In this document: positions 38,501 through 51,793 of the stretch, one piece after another
Layout: each line of letters begins with the position of its first letter
How positions within the stretch are numbered: the first letter of the stretch is position 1
Source: Malurus cyaneus samueli
Taxonomy: Eukaryota; Chordata; Aves; Passeriformes; Maluridae
NCBI GenBank assembly: GCA_009741485.1
Contig: CM019215.1
Coordinates: 75,212,658-75,276,657, forward strand
Length of the DNA stretch: 64,000 nt
Direction: 5' to 3'
Program-made: the position numbers and the translations under genes
The notes under the pieces: model-generated
The model's input: only the letters and a program-made list of their open reading frames with translations
Database searches by the model: none
What the model was told of the DNA's origin: nothing

Positions 38501-39368
38501 AATTTATTTAAAAGGAAAATAACCCATGTTTTATATGTGGACTTAGATCCAAAGACCACATGAAAATAAATTTTAAGGGGTCATATGTTATTTTCATTTA
38601 TGATGTCTGTTTTACTATCTGCTAACTCTCTCTAATATTTTTTGAGTGTGCTGGCTAATTGGAAATTAACCTCAGAAAGAGGAGGAAAGGCATTAATTTT
38701 CTATTAGGTCTGTGTGAAGAGGGAAGGAAAAATGCAAACTCACAAACTACAGCAAGGTTTGCTTTGGGAATTTCTTCCTGATTATATGTCAAGCAGTACA
38801 CACAGAGTTCATCCTTGAAACAAAACCAGAGGGAAAAATATGTTCACATGGTTACAATTTTTGACTTGAAAATTTATTTAAAAGTTTACACTGCAGCCTT
38901 TACAGATCAGATATTTGTTGTGCACTGTGCAGTCCCTTAGAATTATATCCATTTAAAACATTACTTTTTAGAACAACATTGCTCTGATTTAACCTCCGTA
39001 ATTGCAGCTCTCTGTAACATTTCATGTTTAACTGACTTTTTTTTTTAAGAACACCATGTTCAGTGACAGATTGCAGTGTGGATTGCACTGCTGCTCCAGA
39101 GCCAGTTAAACACTGATTAGCCCACAGCTGAAAGATTTTAATAACATTTACTCGTTTGTCTGGTTTTAATTTCAAGAATAAATAAACTGTAATTTCAACC
39201 CAATTATTTGCTTTTTTTAAAATATCTTAATTGATTTAAAGAGATTAATGTATTGGTTAATTGAAATATTACTTCATATTAACAGTTCTATCAAATGCCT
39301 AAGAAAACATTGTTACTCCATGAACAAACAAAACAGCAAACCAGAAACAAAAGAAAGATTTGTGGAAT

Positions 39369-39442
39369 GTGATACATGAGAATGAGAACATTGAAAAAAT
39401 CCAGCATTCTAGTACATTATGTAGTTAGTACTATAACAACAC
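39369..39442 (+). repeat. Left 74-bp inverted-repeat flank of the assembly gap
   Basis: Starts GTGATACATGAGAATGAG and ends CTATAACAACAC at the gap. It is the perfect reverse complement of 40136-40209. Homology stops exactly one base outside (T39368 would require A40210, which is T). Confidence 0.97.
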
Positions 39443-40135
39443 NNNNNNNNNNNNNNNNNNNNNNNNNNNNNNNNNNNNNNNNNNNNNNNNNNNNNNNNNN
39501 NNNNNNNNNNNNNNNNNNNNNNNNNNNNNNNNNNNNNNNNNNNNNNNNNNNNNNNNNNNNNNNNNNNNNNNNNNNNNNNNNNNNNNNNNNNNNNNNNNNN
39601 NNNNNNNNNNNNNNNNNNNNNNNNNNNNNNNNNNNNNNNNNNNNNNNNNNNNNNNNNNNNNNNNNNNNNNNNNNNNNNNNNNNNNNNNNNNNNNNNNNNN
39701 NNNNNNNNNNNNNNNNNNNNNNNNNNNNNNNNNNNNNNNNNNNNNNNNNNNNNNNNNNNNNNNNNNNNNNNNNNNNNNNNNNNNNNNNNNNNNNNNNNNN
39801 NNNNNNNNNNNNNNNNNNNNNNNNNNNNNNNNNNNNNNNNNNNNNNNNNNNNNNNNNNNNNNNNNNNNNNNNNNNNNNNNNNNNNNNNNNNNNNNNNNNN
39901 NNNNNNNNNNNNNNNNNNNNNNNNNNNNNNNNNNNNNNNNNNNNNNNNNNNNNNNNNNNNNNNNNNNNNNNNNNNNNNNNNNNNNNNNNNNNNNNNNNNN
40001 NNNNNNNNNNNNNNNNNNNNNNNNNNNNNNNNNNNNNNNNNNNNNNNNNNNNNNNNNNNNNNNNNNNNNNNNNNNNNNNNNNNNNNNNNNNNNNNNNNNN
40101 NNNNNNNNNNNNNNNNNNNNNNNNNNNNNNNNNNN
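39443..40135. other. Assembly gap (693 N)
   Basis: The run of N is 693 bases long, not a round default, so it is probably a size estimate or a masked stretch. It sits exactly centred between perfect inverted repeats. The 261-codon open frames reported across it on both strands are artefacts of the N run. Confidence 1.
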
Positions 40136-40209
40136 GTGTTGTTATAGTACTAACTACATAATGTACTAGAATGCTGGATTTTTTCAATGTTCTCATTCTC
40201 ATGTATCAC
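40136..40209 (-). repeat. Right 74-bp inverted-repeat flank of the assembly gap
   Basis: Reverse complement of 39369-39442, all 74 bases matching. The first coordinate plus its partner always equals 79578, which is also twice the centre of the N run. No target-site duplication is visible outside the pair. Confidence 0.97.
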
Positions 40210-43200
40210 TGTGCCTATTTATCAGATTATTAATTTCTAAAAAAAAGCCTCTTGTGTGGTTATCTATGTGAATGCTAGCACCTAGGGTTGTGATCCTACA
40301 AGTGAGTGTATAGTGTTACACATGCATACATGTGTCTTGAAAAAGCTTTTGAGGTGCATTCCATACTGTGAGTGGAATGAAAACTCAGTTTAGTCTCAAC
40401 AGTGGCCCAGGTCTTTGGCCACCTAGATCTCTTGTCCCTTCTGCAAGAATGGCTAGGTCAATCAATACACCATTTTCTCAGGTTAAAAGGTGTCAGTGGT
40501 TAAAAGGTGTCAGTGGTTTATCTAAAAACCAGAGTTGTAAGCTTCACAGACAGTTGCAGAAATTTGTTAAAGTTGTCTTTTAAAGAGGCTGAAACTCCAC
40601 AGTCCCTTTAATTCTATAATCACAGTAAAAATTCTGACCTGAGGTCTAGTCCATGTCAACACAGACAACCAGGGTGGTTTTTTTTTTCCTGCAATTATTT
40701 GAATATCTTATTAGCTTTACTGACCTGATTGGTTTCTTGATTTCAATGCAACAACTTAGTTACACGGTTCCCAGTGTAACTGCTGCACACAGAGATATAT
40801 CTCCAACAGTTTTAATCCACTTAATTCCAAGGAATGAGCACAGGGGAATGGCATCAGCCTTGATATCCTCTGCTTAGCCAGTGCCCTACATTTGGAAACA
40901 CCTGCTACAATCTCCTGGGAAAACTAAATGCTTGGCTAAGAAACTGGTAAAATTTCTGTTAGCTCTTTAATTAATGACATCTGATACAATCAAAAATGAA
41001 GCGTGAGCTTCTTCTTGCTGAATAATTAACACTATAATTTCCACTGATCTTCAAATATTCAGCAATGTAAAAGGGAGATAAGCAGATGTGATTTCTCTAA
41101 TGTGAATATACCTTTGGGTTTTCACAAGTTCTTTCAACCTTGAAATGTTTTTATTTCTCAGTGCGAGAGGGCAAAAAAGCAGAAATGTATTAACTAAATC
41201 TATATGAAGATGCAAACAGCATAAAAGGGAGAGAAACTGCCAATTGTGGTTTGTGAGGGCTGAATATTTATAACTCAAAAAATTAATAAATACTATAAAC
41301 AAAATCATCCCCTGAGAACATATGGAAAAAAGGAATAGAAAGTCATAGCTGGAGAAAAAGAAGATGCTGAGATATAGAAACTGATAAAAACATTGAATAA
41401 ATTGCCAAACCATGAGACCAGTTCTCAGAGTAATTTTCAAGCACTGATTTAAGTAACTGTTACATAACTCAGTAGCTATTTAAATTGCAAAAACTAGAAT
41501 GAGAAAGGATTAGGAATTGATTAGTAAAACCAAAGTAATACAAATTATACATATCACAATTAAACATCAATACAATTATCATAACAAAAGAAATCTTGTC
41601 AACTGACAAGCATAAGAAAAGATTGGAATATCTCTGTCTTCAAGAAGATGAAGCACATTACTGATTTCTGTTATTAAACTGAAACTGCGTAGTTGCTAAT
41701 TTATCAACTATATGTTTACATAGTTTCAGTATATATTAAAAACATATATAATAAAACATATTTTGATATATGTTTAAAATCTGTCAGTGAAAGCAGAAAA
41801 TTTAAAAAAAATATTATTGCAAAAAATATTTAAAAGTCAGTATAAGTGGAATTTAATATTCCTAGGTATATCCCCCTTAAAGAACTTTCTTAGTAACACA
41901 CTGACCTTGCTGTGAGGTGCTGAGGTAGTAAGGCCAAGAATCTCAAAAAACAGCCAGATTTCTACAACTGGATTAAATATGTCCTTATTTAAACATGGCA
42001 AATTTCTTGGTATAAATGTTTCTATCTTTTTAATGATCTAAAGTTTTGTTTTTGCCAATAAAAGGAGACAGACATTTATAGGGCAAGTTCATCTCATACT
42101 AAAGGAAATATCTAAAATAGGTCAGATGTGTCATACCTTAACAGCTTTTCTTCCTCTGTTGGCTGTGATCTCTCAGATGTATACACTACTTTTAAGCTGG
42201 TTGAAGTCTAGTAGTCACCACCATTAGCCCACCTTTCAGGAACACACAGAAATGCAAAGCATTTTATCTTCCCAAAAATCTTTTCTTAGAAATAAAAAAA
42301 AGAACCCCAGAATCCAAGCAAATCTCAAAACCAGAGAAACAACCTGCCAAAACAAAAAAACAAACAAGAAAACAAAACAGAAGGAAAAGGGTATTTACAG
42401 CTGAGGTTTATTTCCTCAGATGGAAATCAAAATGGAGAGAAAGCAATAAAAAATAAAGAGAATAAAAAAATCCTGTGATATTTTAATATCATACTTGCAG
42501 TACACTGACTAGCACCCTGCTATTACGATTTGATTTTCATTATTTTTGCTTCTAATTTTATATTTTTATAATTCCATGAATTTTGTTTTTAAAATGTAAG
42601 ATCTTTTATAGACACTAATAGTTGGTATTGAGTAGATTTATTGAAATTCTAAATAAACATTAAATATATACAGTGTGAATGCCTGCGTAGAAAACTAAAC
42701 GCAAAAGGAGCCTGCAGCCAAACACGATATAATGTATGCCCAAGTTTATGCAATGTTTCTTGGTTTCCAGGACAAGACCATATTAATCACAGTGTGCTTA
42801 TTGGTTGGTCTGGAGGAGGACCTTACCTACCTTCAATTTCCCCTTAGTCGTTAAACTTCTGGAATTTGACTCTTTTATGGATCTCTTCCAGTGACATAGT
42901 CTATGATTCAAGGAATTAATTGCATTTATTCATTAGTCATGTGAGAAGTCTGAGCACATCAAATTATACAGGAATATTGTCAAAACAGCTGTTAGCTTTG
43001 TTATCACCTATTCTCAAAGGTTTATTCTCTTTGAATCCAACTTTTCAAGCTTTTTCTGTAATCATGAGGGTTAGATATGTCTTTTTATTAGAGTGAAAGG
43101 AAAATGACAAATGTTTCTGGTATTGAAATCAGTATTATACTTGACAGACTAATAGAAATAGCTTGGGAAGAGAGGCCTGTTAGCCATGTTGGACCCCTCT

Positions 43201-45061
43201 CTGACCAAGAAAAACTTTTATCTTGCAAGGGGTTTGCTGTAGAAGTCTGTAGGCACTGTTTGGCACACTGCCAGTGGCTAACAGAATGGTGTACTCCAGT
43301 ACCTAATCTCCACCAGGGAATCCCACGATATCTTGAACACTGTTGATCACAGGAATGAGCTGGGAATCAAATGAGCAAAATATCACTCCCAGAAATGCAG
43401 AATGTTTCATTCAAGAAGAGCATTTTTGCTCTTTCAGAATATAACAAATGAATAAAAATAATATATAGATACACAGAAGTATTTTGTGAAAGAAATAAAA
43501 GCAGAGTGTCTGCTTATTTATTTTGGGGTTTGTTTGCTTGTATTGATTTAGACATAAAAATTAACAGTAATTAAATTCCTAATGAATTTTAAACTTTGAT
43601 ACTGCCAGCCTGGAAGAGATTAATCTCAGTCAAATTTTAAATGCTGAGTGGTGAGGACACGAAAACCTTACATATCAAGGTGGAAATCTCAAAATTAGTT
43701 TAGATTTATTATAAGAGGAACCAATCTGAGGACAGACCCCTTAATTTGATTTCTAACCACATGACGGAGTTGGTAATTTACCGACATGATGGAGTCTCAG
43801 TGCAAGAATAGAAATCCTAAGCATTGCGAAAAGATCAACAATTAAGTCTTCAGAAATTTTTCCAGGATGCTTATGAGCAATCAGGTTCAAGGTGCTGGGG
43901 CTGGTGGGTGCTCTGGGTCAGCTGGCATTCCCTTTGCAGCACAGGGCACCTCAGGAGCACTTGGACTGTCCTTCCCCATGTGCTGCTTGGAAAACCTGAA
44001 GGGCAAATCAATTACTCTGTAACTCCCAAAGCACAGGGCAGTGTAGTCAATCTCACAAGTTCTGTTTACCAAAGCATCAGCTTGCACTCATATAAAAGCA
44101 AAGAATGTGCTTCAAGTGGCATAAGAACAGCACTGAAAGCCAACCAGGTAAGCTGGTAACAAGGTTTGCAAGAAAATCCAGTAAAAAAGCCTCTATCAAC
44201 CAGGCAAGAACTGGAAGAAGTGGAGCACAATGGATAATATCAATAATTGACAAATGCATTTCAATGGCACAGGCAGCAGGACAGAAATCAATTTCTTTCC
44301 TCTGTTAGTGCCAATTCAGTCTTTTTAATGGATCCATTGCATTGTTTCTGGCCATGCATCAAAACTTTCATTGTGTACCAAAATTTAATACCAGCTAGCC
44401 CCTTTAAGAGCACTGTTCAAATCATACTCTTGCTCTAGGTATTAGGCACCCCAAAGTGATGAATGTGCCTCTATTTTTAGAACTTATGAAAAAATATTTG
44501 TAAACAAGATTATGTCTGGAAGCTATTTGTGCAAAAGACATGCAAACTGGCTGACCTCAACTTCTTTCGTGAGAACACTGCTGAATGCTGGTGAAGTGAA
44601 AAATTGAGAAGATTGCAAAAGCTGTAAAATATTTCCTTACATTTGCTTGAACCAGCAGCAGTAAAAGTGGCAATCAGTTGTAAACGTGTGGTTACTGTCA
44701 CTGAATTCTAAGAGGAATGCTCTATGATTTGGTTGCCCTTGTGAAATAGATCTCAAAATTTCAGAATAAAAAGTGGATCTTATTGTTCCTTTAAAGACAA
44801 GATCCCAATTATGAATTACTTATAAGAGCCTTGACATCTTAACTCTATAAGGCATAACTCTGCCTAGACTCTTTCAGTGCTGATATGCCATTCATAAGAA
44901 ATACAGAAGTGTTGATTGTAACAGCAACAACACAAACCCCTAAACCTCCATCTACACTTCTTTCTAGAGTACACAATCTCTTTTTCTTCAGAGCCAGTGG
45001 TTCTGAAAGAGATGTAAAACTGCATCCTGGGGTGCATCAAACACTGTGTAACCAGCTGGTC
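40210..45061. other. Non-coding stretch without recognised genes
   Basis: AT-rich single-copy DNA. Apart from a 17-bp tandem duplication at 40491-40524 I recognise nothing. Open frames such as 41051-41440 (minus) and 43824-44159 (plus) match no family I know and have no gene-like context. Confidence 0.6.
40491..40524 (+). repeat. Two tandem copies of a 17-bp unit
   Basis: GGTTAAAAGGTGTCAGT occurs twice head to tail with no mismatch, followed by the first four bases of a third copy. Confidence 0.9.
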
Positions 45062-45425
45062 AGCTAAGCTGATGATCCCTGTCTATTCAGCATTGCTGCA
45101 TCCTCATCTTGGGCAACGTGGGCAACTCCCACACTTTAAGAAGGATATGAAGGTCCTTGCCCATCCAGAGGAGAGCAACAAGGCTGGTAAAAAAGCTGGA
45201 AAGAATGTCCTGTGAGGAGCAGATAAGGACTTCAGGCTTGTCTAGTTTGGAAAAACAGAGGCTGAAGGACAACCTCATTGTTCTCTGCAGTTTCTTGAGG
45301 AGGTAGAGGGGAACGGGAGATGTTGAGCTCTTCTCCCTGGCATCCAGTGGTAGGACGTGTGGAAATGTTCTGTGTGCCTGTAGAGGCTTGGATTGGACTT
45401 AAGGAAACATTACTGACTGGAGTAG
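45062..45425 (+). mobile_element. CR1 LINE fragment (ORF2 C-terminal part)
   Basis: Plus-strand sequence matches CR1 ORF2 just upstream of the 3' end. Recognisable blocks are CACTTTAAGAAGGATATGAA, CATCCAGAGGAGAGCAACAA, GGAAAGAATGTCCTGTGAGG, CTTGTCTAGTTTGGAAAAAC, GAGGCTGAAGGACAACCTCA and TCTTCTCCCTGGCATCCAGT. The copy stops near GGACTTAAGGAAACATTACT, before the 3' untranslated region, and starts without an element end, so it is truncated on both sides. Small indels break the frame. Confidence 0.85.
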
Positions 45426-45566
45426 TAACCTGAAAAATAACATGGAAAAGTTACCTTTTTTTATTTTATATGTACTACTCATCATAGCAGTCTGAAGGCA
45501 TGTAAGATGAACAGGTGATGTCTTGATAACTGCAATGGGAAGCATCACTTCCAAACAGTCTACTCT

Positions 45567-45568
<2 letters not shown>

Positions 45569-45599
<31 letters not shown>
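45569..45599 (+). repeat. Poly(A) run, 31 bases
   Basis: Uninterrupted A run about 150 bp after the truncated CR1. CR1 does not end in poly(A), so it is not the tail of that element. Confidence 0.95.
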
Positions 45600-45604
<5 letters not shown>

Positions 45605-47480
45605 TTTACTTAGCCCTTCTTAGTGCCCATTTGTCACCGTATTGAAAAATTTCAGCCACACTGTATTTTGGCAAGTTCTGTTTCTCTTTAGCTGTTGCAG
45701 CTCTGTTGTCTTCACCAGGATTATATGACCAATAAAGATTTAAATTTACTTATTTTATTTATTTCTTAGGACATCTGAGAAGGAGATATGTGCAAAATCC
45801 TTAAAGAAATGTTGGGCTACTTATTTTTTTAAAATATTAAATATTTAAAATTTAATTATTAAAGATTTTAAGACTGTTTAAATATAAGGACACCACCTTA
45901 ATTAATTTGATTTATTGAAATATAATATATATTTTCAGCAGATTTGTTTGTTTCCAAAATAAGCAAATGTTATTTTTCTTACAGGGTTAAATTATGTATT
46001 CTGTTTGCTTTCTGCAATCAGAGGGGAGAGAAGAGAGCAGAATACACACCCTCTAGTTGAACCATTCTTTATCAGCATATGCCTATAGGCTTACCTTGTG
46101 TAGACTATGAAATCTAATCTTATTATACAAAATGACAAATGAAAAACTTGAAAAGACAAATTCAAAAGATATTTTCTGTGTTATGGGAGTGGAGACTGTG
46201 ATGGGAGGAGAAAGGAGAGAAAAAAACAGGGGAAAAATGCTGTAGGAGGGAAAGAGATAATTATAGTGTGTAGACAGTGAAGAAAATGTCAAAAAGCATT
46301 TTATCGGTCCAAGATTAATAATTGTATCTTTAAAAAAGCCAAACAACATCAATCTTTTTTTCTCCTTGGCTTAATACTGTTAGCTACAATGAGCTCTGAT
46401 TATGTTCTTAATCTGTCAAGAAAAAAAACCAAAACATGTTTATACCCCTAATCTGCAAAAAACAGGGGAAAAAAATACTAATATTGCCATTCTAAATGAG
46501 ATTCTAGGCAAGGGTGGAAAGCAGAAATACAGCAATCATGCTAGTACAAGGTTTACTGTCTTAAAAAAATTACTTACAGTGACATTTGGGAAAAGTGTAG
46601 CAAGCTTGTTTAAAATGGGTTGTAGTGAACAGTTTTTAATTTATACCCATACTGGGATCCAAATCTCAAGTTTCACACAAGATATTACAATTATGTTACT
46701 AAAACAGCAGGATCCAGTGTTTTCACTTAAATCTGCAAGGTTCGGTTTGTCTTGAAAGCAAACTATAATATATTTTGCTTCCACATAAAAAATCCTAAAC
46801 AAAGCAAAGCCAGATGACTCAGACTTACATAAAGGGACAATCTGTTTAACAATATTGATGAACACAGTTTGCCTCACCAAGCAACTGTTCTACCAATACA
46901 TGGATATAATCTTTTTTGCAAGCAAATTTCCATTTCCTTATTTGACTTACTTGATAAGGGCATATTTGTGAAGTTAACATGTTTGTTGATTATGAATATT
47001 GAGGGCACTTAACATTTTAAATATTTTGGAAAGATAATGTTTGAAACATTGTCTAATGATGTCTGTTCATTTGTGTGTAGCTTTTATTCTTTGAATGGAT
47101 GTAATGTGAGGATCTAGGAAGTCAGATGTTCTCAGGAGAGGCTGAAATTATTAACTGCAAAGGAGAAGGTAATTTAAGAAATGTTCATTTTCTTTTCTGG
47201 GTCAAAATCATAAAGGTTTCCTTCCTCTTTAGACATGCTGACTTGTTGTGAACTCACCTGACTTCCTGCATTTCACACCTTACCCACATTTTCAATGACC
47301 ATGAGGTCTTAGAAACCCCTCTGCCTTCATTTCAGTCAAATATGGACTCATTCTACTTCATGTGACAAAAAATACTGATATTCAAGGGAACATCTTTACT
47401 TTCAAAATTCATTTTCCAAGTGTGTGTAGTTTTGACTGCATAATGGGTTTAGTAGTAAATATGTACACAGACACAGACAT

Positions 47481-47534
47481 GTATATATATATATGTGTGT
47501 GTATATATATATATGTGTGTATATATATGTATAA
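47481..47534 (+). repeat. TA/TG dinucleotide microsatellite
   Basis: Alternating blocks of TA and TG repeats. It explains the tyrosine/histidine/isoleucine-rich minus-strand open frame at 47449-47688. Confidence 0.92.
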
Positions 47535-50500
47535 TGTATAAATGCATACATTTGCACAATTCATTTGCAAATATGAGGGTATGAACTGTTTGCCTCATAC
47601 AAAGTGGACAAACATACAAACCCAGCTCATTGCTTCTTAAGAAAGTGACAGGACGTATCTGTAAGAGGTGATTATTCAATGATCCCAAGCTTGCAGCAGA
47701 AAGCTCGTGTTTCCTGAGTGTACGTGTTTCCTCTGTACACTCTTACACAGATACTGTGTACCAGAATGATGTACCATAATATAGTCCCGTATTTTCAGCA
47801 TTCGCAGTGTCTCTGCACAGTCTGAGCTGTGGTATCATCCAGGAGATGTGATTTTCTTCAGCACAGTGCAGCTAATCGCAGTAAAGCATCTCACCACTCT
47901 TTGTACAAACTGGTCCAACCTCAACAGCAAGGAGGGATGAATCTCAAAATTGGACTCCCCTCCCCTGCATAAAAGGAGACGCAGTACTTGACTCTGTGCC
48001 GAGCTGTGCAGGCTCAGGAGGAGGTGTGTCTGCAGACCTGTGATGCCCACTCCTGCTACATCTGCAACTTGCTCATTGCCAAGCCATACACAAGGAAGGA
48101 CATTTGGCTTTTAGTATAATATCTGCTGTCCAAACACCTGTTCAATTTTGTGCAGAAAACCAGTAGCCAGGTGGATGTTTATATCTTATGGATGGGCTAC
48201 AACCTTCAAGTTAGCTGATGGGTCTCACAGAAAAAAAGCAGCCTCTGATGCTCAGCATAAAAATCTGGATTTTTCAGAAGTTAAGGAAGAATGTCCTCCC
48301 AAAGTCCTACTTTATTATCATTGGTCCTGTGAACAAAAATTAAACAATAGCCTACAAAATTATCAAGTGATAGGAAGAAAATGACTACTGGTATTGGAAG
48401 AAATTCTGATTCCAGCTCGTAAGTACAGAATGATGATGAGTTACGGAGTAAATTAGAAGGCAAGGGGAAATAGAAGTCTTACAGGATCATGAGCTCTGTA
48501 ACATTTACTGTAAACAGCTGCTCATGAACAGTCACACATACATAACTATGAGGGAGAAAAGCAAAACAAAAATTACTACCATTTTATTCTGTTTCAATCA
48601 GTTTCAATTCAGCCTAATAAATTTCTGCATAATCTTTTTGAAACCCCTCAACTACATTGGACTGTGTACTTGGTCAACCTCTCTGGAAATTGCCCTCTCT
48701 GCCCTCCCATAGTGCTGTGTGTGAACACAGGATTGATTTTCACATCACAAATAATTTTTAAAGCTGATTTGCAATGTTGGATTTGATTACCAGCAAAATT
48801 CCTGCCTTCTCAACCTGATCTCACAGACATCATCTCTTGTGTGTGTCCTTCACTTCTGTGTCAAGGCAGTGAAAATCAAAGGAATGCTTTGCATTGCCAC
48901 ACCTGCCAGCCCACCAGTGGTTTGCTTCAATTCCCTAATGGAAGCAACTCTCAGCATAACTAAAATGAACTGATCTGACACTACTTTCATTTTCTGATTT
49001 GAGCCTCACTGAGCTCCTCTGTCCTGCTTTGCCTTTTCAGGTTGCAGCGTGGTTTGCATTCCCTGTGGAGAGGTGGGATGTATGCGAGGCAGAAGGCAAG
49101 GATGATAACTCCCCTGTTCAAGCACAGGCAGCTCTCTCCGTGCACAGTGAGCAGCCAAGCTGACAAGTGACCCATGGCAAGGTTATGTCTTTCTCCCCAC
49201 TGCCTGTAATAGAGTGTGTGCATTCGGAGCTTAAGGACCCAGTTAGTGTTTGCTGATCTAAACAGACTCCTCACACACCCTCTACTATTCTGTAAGGATG
49301 AGCACTTTAAATTCCCCAACTGAAACCTCAAGGTTGTTTGGACAAAGAAAATGTCCTTTCAGCAGCTGTTGCATGACAAGCTCTGTTCTGAGATATTTTG
49401 CAGCCCAAGATTAGGAGATGGGAAAAGCAGCAGAATGCATTTCAGTCCAGCATATATGACCCTGGTCTAAACATTTATTTCTTCACTCCAGCTCTTGCTC
49501 TTTGGAAAAGCTAACATGTCCCAAGGTCAATAAACATCCATAATTAAGTCCAAATGGTTCACAGTGGGCATAGGATTTCTACAAATTAAATTTTGAGGTA
49601 GACTGGTCCAACAAACCTTACAGAAAAACATAGCTCAATTCCACATGTGCCCTTCAAATGTTGGCACTAGGGCCAGAAAATATTCCAGTCACCACATTGC
49701 ACAACGGTCCCCTATTTCTTGTTTCATAACATTTGAGAGGGTCTGTGTTACTTAATATATTTCTGGCCTGTATTTAGAGCTGCTCACTGCCAACAATGTG
49801 AGGAGTCACATTCAGCTCTTCCCTTTCTAGCAGCATAATGTGTATTGCTCAGGGTGCAGTGCACTTGGGCAACCTCCACAGCACACCGTTAGCACACCTA
49901 AAAATACATCAGCTGGCAGAAAGATGTGTTCTTGTCCTCCCTCTGTGCTTGTTGCTTATGACATTATTTAGAAATATGAACTGGAAGCTTGCACTTTGTA
50001 TTTATATATTTTTTTCCGTATTTGCTCTAATATTACAGGATTATTATCTACTGTAGCATGCCAAAAAATCCTTTCTTGTTGCTCTGTGTTTCTTTAACCT
50101 GGATTTGTTGCTGGCTCTGTCTGGAACAGAGCTCTCATTCAAAAACTCCTCAGGAGGCTTTGTTGCAGTAGCCTATCTTGCTCATAAAGATAGTCTGCAG
50201 GTGTCTGCACTGTCACTTCACTGTCACTGACATGCCAGCAGACACATCCAGCACTTTTTGATATTTCTTTGACAGACAGGAGTAAAACACTTCAAAATAA
50301 AAGTGGCTTTTTTTTCCCCCCTGAGTACAGTAAATTGGTTGTTTCTTTAAATAATTGTGGTTTTTTTTTTTCCTTAAAAACTCTATTATCAGCAACAGTA
50401 TCAAAAATGAAGAGAGTAAAGAAAGCTACCTAATAGTAATGTTAAAAATGCTGTTATTTTTTGTCTTTATTTTTCTTTCCTTTTTCTTTATTTCCCTTCC

Positions 50501-51775
50501 CAGTAAATGCATTAGCTGTACATACAAGCTGTGATACTTTTTGCTTGCTGCTAATAATCCATTCATGATTTGCTTGGATGAACTAACCTATTTCTAGGAC
50601 TTTCTGTCCTCAAATACTCCTAGCATACATCCCCTGGGAATTCTGTGCTTAAAAAAAACCCTTTCATATAACTTCAGGAATACATTTTTCTCCAGAGATC
50701 TCACCTTAAGTATTTTTAGTAGATAAATAGAAAAACAATTTTTCTATCCATCCTTGAATTTTCTCCTATATTCCATTTACAGTCTTTTGAAGCTACATCT
50801 TGGGATAAATAGTGCCTTTGAATTCCTAAATCCAATATTCTGCAAATTAACCTGTCATTCATTCCCTTTGAATACATCTGGGAAAATATACTTGTTTTCT
50901 CTCTCTGCATGGGATCCCAAAAGACTCAAACCATATCACTACCTCTAAATACAAACTGGAAGCATAAGTCAGACTCCTTTGAAACCCCAAACCTTTATAA
51001 GTTTTCCAGAATAGAGCATTACAGGCAAGAGAGCCCTGGAAATAGAGCTACCTGGGAACATATAGTCATATATAAATTCTGATAAAAGACATGCTTCAAT
51101 TGATACTTATGAAATAAAGCTACACAGGAATCTATGCATTTCATCTTCTTGTCTGGCATGTTGATAGAGAAAGGAAAAGATAAAACAACTCCTGGTGATT
51201 TTTTTTTCTTTCTGGAGGAAATTGAAATAATATTAGGAGTTAAAATAGCCCTTTATTTTGCCCAAAGGCTGCTGCTATTCTTGTTATATTGTGTTAGTCC
51301 CCAGGGCAGGTAAAATGCTTTAATATGGGTTGAAAATCTCTGCATGCCAGGCTGCAGATGATCCCCTGTGTCCCAGACAGGTGCTGCACAGACTCACACC
51401 ACAGCATCTCAGTGTTTGTGCCCAAGCCTATGGCAATTCTATGGAATTGGATAAAGGACAATCAGAAAATCAACTTGAACCTGAGCAGTCATTCAGTTAT
51501 CTACTCCCACAGTGTGAAGATCTTTTCAAAATATGTTTTTCATGTTTAGTCCTGAAAAATGCAATCCTTTTTTTAAAGCATGTGTTCATTATCCTTGCAA
51601 TGGACCAATATAACAAAGGAGAGGGAAAGCTTTTAACAAACAAGGTACCCTTCACCTAATAAATAGCCACAGTCAGACAAAAGGATGCTTAAAGTCCTAA
51701 AATTTCATGAAGGTTCAAAAAGGGAACCAAACTCAACCAATCAAGTCACCAAAAAACGATAAAATAAAATAAAAA

Positions 51776-51793
51776 CAACACACACACACACAT
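51776..51793 (+). repeat. Short CA microsatellite
   Basis: About eight CA units, next to AAAAT and AAC low-complexity sequence. Confidence 0.85.

Larger units (their letters stand above)
27488..39368. other. Non-coding single-copy stretch without recognised genes
   Basis: About 11.9 kb of AT-rich DNA. I see simple repeats (28872-28906 T run; 29453-29519 AAC/AAAC; small ATAAC units near 31945-31970; ATT units near 34560-34580; A run near 37769) but no CR1, LTR or RNA gene. Minus-strand open frames at 28123-28362 and 28600-28869 have a somewhat protein-like composition but no identifiable family. The rest of the short frames look like chance. Confidence 0.6.

Noticed and set aside
39376..40202. 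261-codon open frames on both strands
   Set aside because: They run through the N gap; only about 25-30 real codons exist, and the two are identical because the flanks are inverted repeats.
43824..44159. 111-codon plus-strand open frame
   Set aside because: No recognisable domain, no splice or start context, overlapped by frames on the other strand of similar length; consistent with chance.
47835..48060. GC-richer patch with a GCATAAAAGG TATA-like sequence, considered as a promoter
   Set aside because: No downstream exon, CpG clustering or conserved element that I can see; a single TATA-like word is weak evidence.
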